Positions 47,746-56,297 of a stretch of 64,000 nucleotides of DNA are shown here, in pieces; the stretch's first letter is position 1, and each line of letters begins with the position of its first letter. Under the pieces are notes generated by a model. The model was not told where the DNA came from. It searched no databases and saw only the letters and a program-made list of their open reading frames with translations. The DNA lies in NCBI GenBank assembly GCA_038144195.1, contig JAYQNH010000001.1:100255-164254 (forward strand), given 5' to 3'. The DNA is from VMDJ01 sp038144195. GTDB lineage: Bacteria > Pseudomonadota > Gammaproteobacteria > Chromatiales > Chromatiaceae. Position numbers and translations under genes: made by a program.

Positions 47746-48896
47746 CGTAGTAACACCTGCAATCGCCCCACTGCCTCATCAATGCGATCGATATCGGTGG
47801 TGTAGGCAAAACGAATATAATCAGACGTATCGTTAAAGCCAAAGTCTGCACCTGGCGTAATCGCAACATGTGCTTTATTTAACGCACGTTCTGCAAACGA
47901 AATGCCATCACTTAAACCCTCTGGCAGCTTGGCATAAATATAAAATGCGCCGCCGGGTTTAGATTCAGATAGCGCAAACCCCGCGTTTTTAAGACCTGCA
48001 TATAAACGATCACGTCGCTCATGTAATACATCACGACGACACAACAATTCTGGACGCACCTCATCAGTCAACGCAGCTAAAGCTGCATATTGGGCAGTTG
48101 TAGGTGGTGCAAGAAACAAGTTTTGCGCTAAGCGCTCAATCGGCTCGACGTACGCTTCTGGCGCAACTAGCCAACCAACGCGAAACCCCGTCATGCCAAA
48201 GAACTTTGAAAAACTATTAATCACAAACAGATCATTGTGATCAAAGCTCAATGCTGTGGTTGCTGATGAATCGTATTGAAGCCCTTGGTAAATCTCATCA
48301 ACAATCGGCAAGGTGTTTGCTGAACGACAGGCAGTAATTAAGCTGCCAAGCTCGAATGCTGATAACACTTGTCCTGTTGGATTCGCCGGCGTAGCAACCA
48401 ACATCGCTTTTAAAGCTGCTTGTGTAATTGCTTGAGCTGAGGCATCAACGTTCAATAAAGAGTTATCGCTTGGCAACGCCTGCGCCTCACCACCAAACAT
48501 GGTGATCATATGTCGGTTACATGGATAACCAGGGTCTTGAACCCAAACCTTATCGCCAGGGTTAACCAAAACACCAAGAATTAGCTGCAATGCACCAGAA
48601 GCGCCCGGTGTAATCACAATGCGCTTTGCACTAATTGATACACCAAAGTGATCTAAATAATATTGTGCAATCGCTTCACGCAGCTGAGGTAATCCGGCGG
48701 CTGGGGTGTAATGTGTCTGCGCTTTTTGCAACGAAGCTTCTGCTGCTTTTAGTACCTGTGTGGGTGCACTGAAGTCAGGCTCGCCTACTTCCATATGAAT
48801 CACATCAGCACCGCTTACTTGCAAGGCTTTAGCGCGGCCAAGAATATCCATCACACGAAACGGTGCGATGTGGTTTAAGCGATCAGCAAGTGACAT
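47742..48896 (-). CDS. class I/II PLP-dependent aminotransferase
   Basis: 384 residues, intact. Motifs: VIHMEVGEPDFSAPTQVLKA, HYTPAAGLPQLREAIAQYY, VTPGASGALQLIL, the PLP site with NPTGQVLS, IVDEIYQG, and the Schiff-base lysine in SFSKFFGMTGFRVGW. C-terminal GADFGFNDTSDYIRFAY with substrate Arg. The best family match is the aspartate/tyrosine/aromatic-type group; the amino acid cannot be assigned. Its stop shares bases with the convergent cysZ-like stop. Confidence 0.9.
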   Translation of the reverse strand: MSLADRLNHIAPFRVMDILGRAKALQVSGADVIHMEVGEPDFSAPTQVLKAAEASLQKAQTHYTPAAGLPQLREAIAQYYLDHFGVSISAKRIVITPGASGALQLILGVLVNPGDKVWVQDPGYPCNRHMITMFGGEAQALPSDNSLLNVDASAQAITQAALKAMLVATPANPTGQVLSAFELGSLITACRSANTLPIVDEIYQGLQYDSSATTALSFDHNDLFVINSFSKFFGMTGFRVGWLVAPEAYVEPIERLAQNLFLAPPTTAQYAALAALTDEVRPELLCRRDVLHERRDRLYAGLKNAGFALSESKPGGAFYIYAKLPEGLSDGISFAERALNKAHVAITPGADFGFNDTSDYIRFAYTTDIDRIDEAVGRLQVLLR

Positions 48897-48902
48897 AAAG
48901 AA

Positions 48903-49626
48903 TTAGAGGCTATTTAAAAATGCCAGTGTAACCGGAGTTGCAACATCAGGCCCTTGCATAGCGGGTAAAACAATCTGTTGCACGATCAAAGTTTTGATTC
49001 ACGGTGTAGTCATTTGTTGTAACCACAATACGCGTAATGCCCGCATCAGCGGCTGAGGTAACACCATGACCCGAATCTTCAAAGCCGATAACCTCATCAC
49101 CATTGAGTCCCATCTGCTCAAGCACCCAAACAAAAATATCGGGCGCAGGCTTTTTCTTAGGCACGATATCGCCAGCGCCAATCTGATCAAACCACGCAAT
49201 CGATTCAACCCCTAAGGTGCTTTCCAATAAAGAAGTGACGTTATCCATTGTGGTGGTGGTCGCAATCGACATAAGAACGCCGGCATCTCGTGCTTCGCGA
49301 ATTAATGACTCAACACCAGGACGTAAAGGAATCAGACCTTCTTTCATCATTTGTTTGTAGTGTTCGGTTTTTTGCGCATGCAGGTCGGCTACAAATTCAT
49401 CAAAAGCATCGGGCTTAGTGAATGCCTGATTGAATTCATCAAGATAGTATTTGATACGCTCTTTACCGCCAGTCACAGACAGCAATTTACCGTAAAGCTC
49501 AACATCCCAATCCCAGTCGAGACCGGCATCTTTAAACGCTCGATTAAACGCCACGCGATGACCGTCACGCTCGGTATCTGCCAAGGTGCCATCAACATCA
49601 AAAATTAGTGCCTTGATCTCAGCCAT
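48903..49626 (-). CDS. HAD-superfamily phosphatase, CbbY-like, frameshift near the C-terminus
   Basis: Haloacid-dehalogenase phosphatase. Motif I ALIFDVDGTLADTERDG, cap with the CbbY-type VTGGKERIKYYL, motif II SIATTTTMDNV, motif III and IV KKKPAPDIFVWVL and VIGFEDSGHGVTSAADAG. As given it ends at 48946; removing one G near 48977 gives RATIVLPAMQGPDVATPVTL and a stop at 48903, 6 bases before the aminotransferase start. About 240 residues. Closest to CbbY, but substrate unknown. Confidence 0.88.
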
Positions 49627-49773
49627 GAGATTACGTCTCCGAAGGTATAAAGCAGCGCGTATTTAGCCAGAAATTTGTACAATTTATCTGACAATTTCGA
49701 CAGGGTTTCCTGCTCGCCGAAAGTAAAAATATGCGCTATTCTAAGACATCGTATAGACGTTTTATGGAAAACC

Positions 49774-50676
49774 TTGTCAACTCAACCTTACATCGGACGT
49801 TTCGCGCCCTCACCCACTGGTGATCTGCATTTCGGCTCTCTCGTTACTGCGGTCGCTAGCTATTTAGAAGCCCGACATCATCAGGGTCAATGGCATTTGC
49901 GCATTGATGATCTTGATGAGCAGCGCTGCATTCCAGGTAAAGATAAAGAACTCATCGAATCTCTCGAGAGATTTGGTTTTCAGTGGAATGGTCAAATTGC
50001 TTATCAATCGAAAACGATTCCGCACTATCGAGCAGCCTTAGAACACCTCAAAGAGCAAGGCGCTGTTTACGCCTGTGATTGTTCGCGTAAACAGATTCAA
50101 GAGATGGGTGTTAAAGGCTTAGAGGGACCGGTCTATCCGGGCACCTGTAAAGATAAAGCGCTTTCACTGGATGGCAAGTTAGCCATTCGCGTTAAGGCGA
50201 ATAAAAATCCTCTGGCCTTCTTCGATAAACGCTTTGGCCTGCAGGCACAGAACATCCAAAAAGATGTCGGTGATTTTGTTGTCTATCGTGCGGATGGTTA
50301 TTTCGCTTATCAGTTAGCTGTGGTTGTTGATGATTATTTAGCCGGAATAACCCATGTGGTCCGTGGTGCTGATCTTCTGAGCTCTACGGTTCGCCAGATC
50401 AGCTTGCAGCAGATGCTTGGACAACCACAGTTAAACTACTTCCATGTGCCGCTCGTTCTGGGTAAAGACGGGAAAAAGCTTTCAAAAAGCGAGAACGGAC
50501 CTAAGGTTAATCATCAAAAACCCATTCAGACTTTATTGGCTGCGTGGCATTATCTTGGGCAAGCAATGCCAGCTGAGGCACCTAGCACGCTCGAGGAATT
50601 TTGGGCATGGGCATCATCAGAATGGCATTTCTCCGCAGTACCACGAGAAGACCCTCTGAATGAAGCAGTCAGCTGA
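49774..50676 (+). CDS. gluQ: glutamyl-Q tRNA(Asp) synthetase
   Basis: Truncated GluRS paralogue that attaches glutamate to queuosine of tRNA-Asp. Catalytic core only, no anticodon domain, about 300 residues. HIGH-type motif RFAPSPTGDLHFGSLVTAVA; zinc ligands YACDCSRKQI and YPGTCKDK; KMSKS-type LGKDGKKLSKSENGP. Start is uncertain: TTG at 49774 follows ATGGAAAACC and gives MSTQPYIGRF; an upstream TTG at 49675 adds residues unlike the family. Confidence 0.92.
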   Translation: MSTQPYIGRFAPSPTGDLHFGSLVTAVASYLEARHHQGQWHLRIDDLDEQRCIPGKDKELIESLERFGFQWNGQIAYQSKTIPHYRAALEHLKEQGAVYACDCSRKQIQEMGVKGLEGPVYPGTCKDKALSLDGKLAIRVKANKNPLAFFDKRFGLQAQNIQKDVGDFVVYRADGYFAYQLAVVVDDYLAGITHVVRGADLLSSTVRQISLQQMLGQPQLNYFHVPLVLGKDGKKLSKSENGPKVNHQKPIQTLLAAWHYLGQAMPAEAPSTLEEFWAWASSEWHFSAVPREDPLNEAVS

Positions 50677-51103
50677 CCCAACACCCTACGACTTACTTGG
50701 CGGTGAAACGAAAGTTCGTGAGTTGGTCGATCGATTCTATGACTACATGGACTCGCTAAAAGAGGTGTCACACATCCGTGACATGCATGCCAAGTCATTA
50801 CGCGCCTCTCGTGAAAAGCTATTTTTATTCTTAAGTGGCTGGCTAGGCGGGCCCGATTTATATATTCAAAAGTATGGTCACCCTCGTTTACGCATGCGTC
50901 ACATGCCCTTTGCGATTGATACACAGGCCCGTGATCAATGGCTTCAGTGCATGAATAAAGCGCTAGATGATATGCAACTGGATGACAGGTTAAGTGAGCA
51001 CCTTAAGCGCAGCTTTTATGCCACAGCAGATCATATGCGCAATAAAGCTGACCATCAGGCTAATAATCAACTCACGATTGTTGGCACTGAGACAAAGGAT
51101 TAA
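50660..51103 (+). CDS. group II truncated haemoglobin
   Basis: 147-residue 2-on-2 haemoglobin. Pattern FLFLSGWLGGPDLYIQKYGH followed by PRLRMRHMPF, with proximal His near 81 in RMRHMPF and the group-II Trp at G8 (ARDQWLQCM). Binds haem and O2 or NO; probably protects from nitrosative or oxidative stress. Its ATG overlaps the gluQ end by 17 bases, suggesting co-transcription without a functional link. Intact. Confidence 0.93.
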   Translation: MKQSADPTPYDLLGGETKVRELVDRFYDYMDSLKEVSHIRDMHAKSLRASREKLFLFLSGWLGGPDLYIQKYGHPRLRMRHMPFAIDTQARDQWLQCMNKALDDMQLDDRLSEHLKRSFYATADHMRNKADHQANNQLTIVGTETKD

Positions 51104-51299
51104 CGGCTCTTCGAGAATGTGATCAATGTACAACCGCTGTAATTACAACGGTCACCACAACAGGTATCAATAAACCAGTCTGAAACTCTCTAGTACGCCT
51201 TAGAGCTCATTTTATGCGCCTCTTTATCCATTTAAATCAACCTTTAGTAAAGCGTTTCAAGGCCGTTAAATACCCCGATTTACATTCAGGGATGACACC

Positions 51300-51582
51300 A
51301 TGCTCAAGCTTATATTTATCATTCTCAGCAAGCCTCCTAAGCGCTTGTCACATGACTGACTACCTCACTAGAAACAGTTGGACAGACGCAGATAATCACT
51401 ACGTAGTTAGCTATCAAGATAATTGCGACGGCTTTGGCTTTGCACGCGACACATTGGCCTACGACAGCTGTCTGCGTAACGAAGAAATGCTTATCCAAAA
51501 GGGGATCTGCGGGCAAATTGATACAACAGCACCGATCAACTCAAGCGACTTTATTAAGGTGTGTTCAATACCTGGGGGCTAG
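51300..51582 (+). CDS. hypothetical lipoprotein, one frameshift
   Basis: ATG at 51300 gives MLKLIFIILS, then the frame must shift by one base near 51318 to read ASLLSACHMTDYL, which contains a lipobox (LSAC) at the right distance. The mature part is short (about 77 residues) with further cysteines (DNCDGFG, YDSCLRNEE, KGICGQ, KVCSIPGG). No family recognised. If the correction is wrong, an in-frame start at 51214 gives an unrelated N-terminus, so identity rests on the lipobox. Confidence 0.55.
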
Positions 51583-51613
51583 TTTTAACGATCGAAAAGC
51601 CTAAACTTTGGAT

Positions 51614-51961
51614 ATGAACGCGAAAGAATTCACTCAAAAGTTATTTGGAAACTCAGATTCAAAAAAATGGGGCGATGATCTCAAAGAGAGTCGTGAACGA
51701 GCTTCATTCATTGTAAACACACTATCCAAAGAGCTTGGTAAGCGTGACTGGAATCTTGTGATGGATCTTTATGTGGATATGGATATTTTCAGTGATGTGC
51801 CAGAACATGAGGCTCATGCGCTGATAGACCAATCACCCTATCCAATCAATCTTAAAAACATGCTGCACGAGCTGTTTATTTTCTACTCAGAACAGAAGAA
51901 GAAAATCACTGGTGAAAAAGATCTCGCTCAGTATTTAAGTTATATGTTCGACGCCTACTAG
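51614..51961 (+). CDS. hypothetical protein
   Basis: 115 residues from ATG 51614 (a TTG lies at 51608): MNAKEFTQKLFGNSDSKKWG. Mostly helical, acidic, with no signal or TM. C-terminal HELFIFYSEQKKKITGEKDL. No family recognised. It lies directly before the terminator at 51971 and outside the integrative element, so it belongs to the host chromosome. Confidence 0.65.
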   Translation: MNAKEFTQKLFGNSDSKKWGDDLKESRERASFIVNTLSKELGKRDWNLVMDLYVDMDIFSDVPEHEAHALIDQSPYPINLKNMLHELFIFYSEQKKKITGEKDLAQYLSYMFDAY

Positions 51962-51970
51962 CAGGCAAAG

Positions 51971-51998
51971 AAAAAGCCCATCCGAAGATGGGCTTTTT
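51971..51998. terminator. strong bidirectional terminator, ancestral end of the tRNA operon
   Basis: Perfect stem aaaaagcccatc-cgaa-gatgggcttttt (12 bp with a 4-base loop and T/A tracts on both sides). It ends the hypothetical gene on the plus strand. On the minus strand it lies just 6 bp past the CCA of the tRNA-Leu 3' fragment, where a tRNA operon terminator is expected. Confidence 0.92.
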
Positions 51999-52004
51999 TA
52001 TTGA

Positions 52005-52060
52005 TGGTGCGGGTACCCGGAGTCGAACCGGGACGGCCGTTAAGCCGAGGGATTTTAAGT
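52005..52060 (-). repeat. tRNA-Leu 3' half; left attachment site of the element
   Basis: A 56-base minus-strand copy of the tRNA-Leu 3' half, from the anticodon loop to CCA. The crossover core shared with the intact gene is cgagggattttaagt (52046-52060 and 59755-59769). To the right of it the sequence diverges. It differs from the intact tRNA at four positions that make two compensatory pairs (T-stem C-G instead of G-C; variable arm G-C instead of A-T). No 5' half is present, so this is a fragment. Confidence 0.93.
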
Positions 52061-52177
52061 ACCCCAAATAGCCTAAATAATGCCACATACTGAAAATTAG
52101 GCATTTTCCATACTCAATAAAATCAATAGCTTAAAAACTTAGCTACTCATAGTTACCCATTAAGTAATTTCCTCAAA

Positions 52178-52256
52178 GGTAGACCATAGGTAGACCAGAG
52201 GTGTATTTATGCTGAGGGATTTATTTGGGTAGACCGTAGGTAGACTGTGGGTAGAC
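52178..52256 (+). repeat. left cluster of five GGTAGAC repeats, 11-bp phased
   Basis: GGTAGAC occurs at 52178, 52189, 52228, 52239 and 52250. Spacings 11, 39, 11, 11 place the copies on nearly one face of the helix. The cluster is 120-195 bp inside the left attachment core, where arm-type sites of a tyrosine recombinase are expected. It is followed by gctgggggattt at 52257, also found near the internal cluster. Confidence 0.8.
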
Positions 52257-52355
52257 GCTGGGGGATTTAAGGTGACGGTTTAATAAGAACTTTCACCTTA
52301 TCTTTCATGTTGATCACGCACTTTACTTAGGTCTCAGTGATAACGGAGACCGACA

Positions 52356-53769
52356 ATGAAAATCGACTTTAACTTTCAGCCTGAATCACTAAAGAAAGCA
52401 GTCAATCTTTCATCTAAAAATGGCGATCACGGTGAACATAGCGAAATGATCGGAAAGAAAGGCATGGGTTTTTACAGTGCAAAGTAAGGAATGGCGCTGG
52501 TCATTTCTACTACCTCTATCGGGATGCCAATAAGAAGCGCGATCAATTGCCGCTAGGTCAATTTGAATATGACCATAAGAAACGTGACCGGAAACCTAAC
52601 TTATTGGGAATTACCGATGCCTTTGATAAAGCGAGAGATGCTTATCAAGATCACATGACCGCATTAAAGGAAGGTCATTTAGGTGTTAAGCAATACCGCT
52701 TGTATCTAAATGAATCAGCCAGAAAGGATCGAGAGGCTGAATTAGAGGCTGAATTGGCAGCAATTCAAGCAAAAGAAGCTGATCAGAAATACAGCCTTAG
52801 GCGCTATTAGAGTTGTATATCACTATTAAACTTGAGCAAGGCGCAAGAGATGTCCGAAAGGCTCACAATCTATTCAAGAAGTGGGTTTACTCTACCGATT
52901 ACGCCTCAATGGCTGCGCATAGCATCCAGCCAGTTGATATAAATCTTATTGTTGATGCGCCTCTAGTAGAGGGGAAACAAAGCGTATTCAGACAGCTTAG
53001 AGCCTATCTAAAAGCTGCATTTAATCTTGCCCTTGATGCAAAAGACACTATGGGTGCTGACGCTAGATTAAAGCCGTTTAACATCACAAAAGTGCCTGTA
53101 ACCATCCCCAAAGATAAAGGGCTTCTCGAAACTAATGCTAGAGAGCGGAATTTAGATTCAACAGAAGTAAGTCATCTTTTAAGGAAGCTAGATGACTCAT
53201 ATCAGGCGGATGTTGTTCGTTTGTTACTGCTAACAGGTCAACGCATCAGGCAGTTATTGGAAGTGCTGATTGACCTAAACCTGAACGACCAAACTATGAC
53301 ACTAACAGACCGTAAAGGCAGAAGATCTCAACCCAAGCGGCATCAAATCTATTTGGCTCATGAGGCATTTAGAATCGTTAAGACGTTTGCAGACTATTCC
53401 AACAAGATCGGCAGCCCTTACCTATTCTCTCGCTCACCAGACGGCTCTTTATCGCAGGACATGGTGCGCCGACATGTGAAGCAGCTTTCGAGTGAAATGT
53501 TGAAGGAAGGTTTGATAAGGGAGAATTTCCAGACAAGGGATTTGCGCCGAACGGTTCAGTCTCGAATGGCTGATCAAACCAGAATCCCTCTTGAGATACA
53601 AAATCGCATCCTTTCTCACGGTGTTTATGGCTTGGTTGAGAAACACTATATGTTTGCTCATTACCGCCCACAATTTGAGGAAGCGATGGACATTTGGGAG
53701 AAATGGTTATTCAACGTAGAGCGAGGGATTTTCAAAGACAGAAAGGTTGTTCACGCAAACTTCCGCTAA
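52356..53769 (+). CDS. int: tyrosine recombinase/integrase, two frameshifts
   Basis: Integrase of about 471 residues. ATG 52356 gives MKIDFNFQPESLKKAVNLSS. Breaks near 52487 (corrected SAKVRNGAGHFYYLYRDANK) and near 52803 (a missing G; LLELYITIKLEQ follows). N-terminal SAM-like/arm-binding domain, then the catalytic domain with Arg in LLLLTGQRIRQLLEV, the second Arg in FQTRDLRRTVQSRM, and ILSHGVYGLVEKHYMFAHY with His and the nucleophilic Tyr. The usual HxxR His is replaced by Arg (R-D-L-R-R-T), a variant seen in some integrases. Followed by a terminator. Confidence 0.9.
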
Positions 53770-53775
53770 TCACAG

Positions 53776-53796
53776 ACCCGCTACGGCGGGTTTTTT
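53776..53796 (+). terminator. terminator after the integrase
   Basis: Stem acccgc-tacg-gcgggt (53776-53781 with 53786-53791) followed by T6. It lies 7 bp past the integrase stop, so int is transcribed alone. Confidence 0.88.
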
Positions 53797-53912
53797 ATTC
53801 TTGTAATAAGCCGAATCGACCGAATTGCCGAATCCGTATTTGCATGAAATTACTTCATGTAATCAATAGCTTATTGCATTGTTTAACCAAATCACTTGAG
53901 TAAACTTTAGCT

Positions 53913-54107
53913 ATGAAAGAAACAACTTTAAAGATGCGCGAATGGCGTGAAAACAGCGATATGAAGGCGGTTCAAATCTATTTACCGCCCTACCTTGTTG
54001 ATCGCCTTGAATACGCGAGCAAGGTAACAGGTAAATCAAAGTCTGAGGTCATACGTCATCTGATACGGCAGATTGACTTGCCTGATATTTGCAGGAAAAC
54101 CGGATGA
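53913..54107 (+). CDS. ribbon-helix-helix DNA-binding protein
   Basis: 64 residues. KAVQIYLPPYLVDRLEYASK is the beta strand and first helix of an RHH/CopG fold, followed by VTGKSKSEVIRHLIRQIDLP. Likely a small dimeric repressor or a plasmid-type copy/maintenance regulator. It overlaps the next gene by 4 bases, so the two are likely co-translated. Confidence 0.72.
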   Translation: MKETTLKMREWRENSDMKAVQIYLPPYLVDRLEYASKVTGKSKSEVIRHLIRQIDLPDICRKTG

Positions 54108-54492
54108 AGTTTCAGGCGGGACAGTCAGGCAACCCATCAGGTAAGCCAGTTGGCTCAAAGGATAAGCGAACCGCATTGTGGGAATTGCTCAACCCTCATG
54201 CTCCAGAACTTGTTGAGAAGGCTGTTCAGAAGGCATTGGAAGGTGACACATCAGCACTAAAGCTATGCCTAGATCGTTGCATCGCACCACTTCGCTCAAC
54301 CACTGGAAGCGTAACCATTGAGTCTGGTGGCTCATTACCTGAGCGTGGTCAAAAACCTTAGACGCTATCTATACAGGTGAGATCGATGCACTTACTGGTT
54401 CTGCTTTGTTGGGTGCTTTGGCTGACCAAGCCAAGCTGGTGGAAATGACTGAGTTTGAAGAAAGGCTAAGAAAGTTAGAGGAACAGGAATGA
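54104..54492 (+). CDS. DUF5681-like protein, one frameshift
   Basis: Opens MKFQAGQSGNPSGKPVGSKD, matching the small phage/plasmid family that starts with F-x-P-G-Q-S-G-N-P-x-G-R. Frame shift at a run of five A near 54355 (six gives GQKTLDAIYTGEIDALTGSA). C-terminal coiled coil EFEERLRKLEEQE. About 129 residues. Function of the family is unknown; common near small terminase or replication genes in mobile elements. Stop overlaps the next start (ATGA). Confidence 0.7.
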
Positions 54493-54687
54493 GTTACGGC
54501 AGTCGCCTCGCAAGACTAAAGGCATTGGAAGTTGAGAAAGATGATGGATGGCTTCCCATTGCAGATGGTTCAGTGCTTAGAAAATGAAACATCCGCACAA
54601 GCCGTTGAAAGACAGGGCTTACCCACTCATGAGCGTGGGAAAGAAATTTATTACGTTGGCATCCCATTTGGAGCAAAGAAGAAATGA
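54489..54687 (+). CDS. small element-encoded protein, probable frameshift
   Basis: ATG at 54489 overlaps the previous stop. It gives MSYGSRLARLKALEVEKDDG and WLPIADGS, then a stop; shifting one base near 54565 continues VQCLENETSAQAVERQGLPT, HERGKEIYYVGIPFGAKKK and ends in ATGA, coupled to the next gene. About 65 residues. Unknown function; the join is inferred from the tight overlaps at both ends. Confidence 0.45.
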
Positions 54688-55403
54688 ATCATTTAACCGC
54701 ACAAGAGATCGATCGATTATACAAGCAACAGCAAGCCGCACTGAGTGGCATTACAAAGATGTTTAATGACATCCAGCAATTCGATAAGAAAACCACTCGC
54801 AACTTTCAACCGATGACAGCCGATGGTCAGGAATACACCAAAGCTGTTCGTGATGAACGAAAGATTAAAACCGACATGATTAAAGACGCTGTCAGCATCA
54901 TGAGGCGCAGACTTGAACAGGCTAAAGGCACACGCCGCAACTGGACACGCGATGGCTATATGGCGGCATATCGCTTTGTAAACGATGTTGAAGATTCGCT
55001 GCTATCTAATGGCAAAACCTTAGCTTCCATTCAGGATGAATTGGTACGTTCGCGCTTGATGGCAGAGGCTAAGTTATATGACGGTCATGAATTGGCTCGC
55101 CAAGCAGATGCAGCCGCCAGTGCTGGTGACTGGGGTTCGCTCCGCATCTTTGGCTTAGAAGCTGGTAGCCGCTCTGACAACAAGAGCCGTGACGCTGTTC
55201 AAAAGATCAAGCAGCTATTAAATGAGGTGGAGTTACCGAGTGACCAGCAAGAAAGCCTCGATAAGCTAGATCAGATCGAATTGCTGGCTGAGAATGCCCA
55301 AAAGATTTACTTCGATGTTATCGGTATTAAGGCATCACACCTTCGCGGTGAAGTGCCTAAAGCGCAGCAAGTAGTGAAAGCAAACCCACCTTCCGCAGCC
55401 TAA
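54684..55403 (+). CDS. hypothetical element protein
   Basis: 239 residues, intact, highly charged and helical: RLYKQQQAALSGITKMFNDI, RDERKIKTDMIKDAVSIMRR, ASIQDELVRSRLMAEAKLY. No signal or TM. Not recognised; could be a phage-like structural or DNA-associated protein. Overlaps the preceding gene by 4 bases and ends just before a terminator, so it closes the 53913-55403 operon. Confidence 0.7.
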   Translation: MNHLTAQEIDRLYKQQQAALSGITKMFNDIQQFDKKTTRNFQPMTADGQEYTKAVRDERKIKTDMIKDAVSIMRRRLEQAKGTRRNWTRDGYMAAYRFVNDVEDSLLSNGKTLASIQDELVRSRLMAEAKLYDGHELARQADAAASAGDWGSLRIFGLEAGSRSDNKSRDAVQKIKQLLNEVELPSDQQESLDKLDQIELLAENAQKIYFDVIGIKASHLRGEVPKAQQVVKANPPSAA

Positions 55404-55417
55404 GGTTATCTGGTGGT

Positions 55418-55441
55418 AACCGCCCTAAGGGGCGGTTTTTA
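55418..55441 (+). terminator. terminator of the 53913-55403 operon
   Basis: Perfect 8-bp stem aaccgccc-taag-gggcggtt (55418-55425 with 55430-55437) followed by TTTAT. It lies 15 bp past the preceding stop. Confidence 0.9.
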
Positions 55442-55460
55442 TAAAAGCTACCGTGAAAAA

Positions 55461-56031
55461 CTAGAGAGAATTATTATCGGTCTGGTTAATAACCTTTTTA
55501 CACTGATCTCTATTTTTAAATTCTGTCTGCAATGACAAGACACCTTTATTTCTTGAAATGGCGTGTGTCGTCAAAGTAATTGCTGTCATTCCATCAGGTA
55601 AGTTTTTCATCCAGAATGAAACAAGATTTCGTTCTTTTCTTAGTAGAGAAGCCATCCATTCATTGGGTTCACGCCAGATACTTCCTTGTTTCAAAATCAA
55701 AAGACTCACTTGGTTCGCCATATTTGGATGACAAAGCTGTTTTTAGATCAGAATATTTTGATTTCAGTTCTGTGCCGTATACGCTGGTATCAATTACTTT
55801 TGATATACCCTTAGAAGCGCAAACACCATGCTGCTTTGTAGCTTGGATCGTATAAAGTTCAAACAATGAATGTGGTTTTGGTGGTTTTACATCATAAAGT
55901 TTCCCCGAATCATTCAAAGATGCATTTTTATCTACATCCTCTATAGGCATTCCCATTTCAATTCCAAAAGGCGCTGATAAAGAAGATGCTGATACACAGA
56001 ATGCAAACAAAAACAAAACAGTTTTTTTCAT
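55461..56031 (-). CDS. secreted protein of unknown function, one frameshift
   Basis: ATG 56031 has GGAG about 7 bases upstream and gives signal peptide MKKTVLFLFAFCVSASSLSA. The mature part reads FGIEMGMPIEDVDKNASLND, HGVCASKGISKVIDTSVYG, LSSKYGEPSESFDFET; an extra A near 55683 is corrected to continue GSIWREPNEWMASLLRKERN, and the protein ends with NRDQCKKVINQTDNNSL. About 190 residues, two cysteines. No family recognised. It is the only minus-strand gene in the left half of the element, hence a candidate cargo gene. Confidence 0.65.
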
Positions 56032-56117
56032 AAAAATCTCCAAACTCACAAAAATCTTAACAAATAGATTTATACGTTTCATTCCTGATTTGCTGAGGTA
56101 CATAGAATCCCCCGAAA

Positions 56118-56239
56118 GGTAGACCAGAGGGCTAAATTGCCGTTATTGGTAGACAGTGAGTAGACCAGCAAGAAAGACCGAGCAAAAACAGCCTGAAACC
56201 CTTTTATTTGCTAGCCATGCTGGGGGATTCCTAATCCCC
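56118..56239 (+). repeat. internal GTAGAC repeat cluster and hairpin
   Basis: GTAGAC copies at 56119, 56149 and 56160 (spacing 30 and 11), then gctgggggatt at 56219 (also at 52257), and hairpin ggggatt-cct-aatcccc (56223-56229 with 56233-56239). cccgaaaggtagac here is identical to the right-end cluster. Upstream of the gene at 56298, it could be an operator or the relic of an earlier element end. Confidence 0.7.
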
Positions 56240-56297
56240 TGACCCACCCTAATCGTGGCGACTGGCACTTAATATCCCAATATGTACCATTGTTCTC

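Noticed and set aside
52005..52060. A complete second tRNA-Leu gene
   Set aside because: Only the 3' half is present; sequence right of the anticodon loop does not form the D-arm or acceptor 5' strand.
52178..52256. CRISPR array
   Set aside because: Repeats are 7-8 bases with 3-4 base gaps in 11-bp steps; no 25-40 base repeat or spacer structure and no cas genes.
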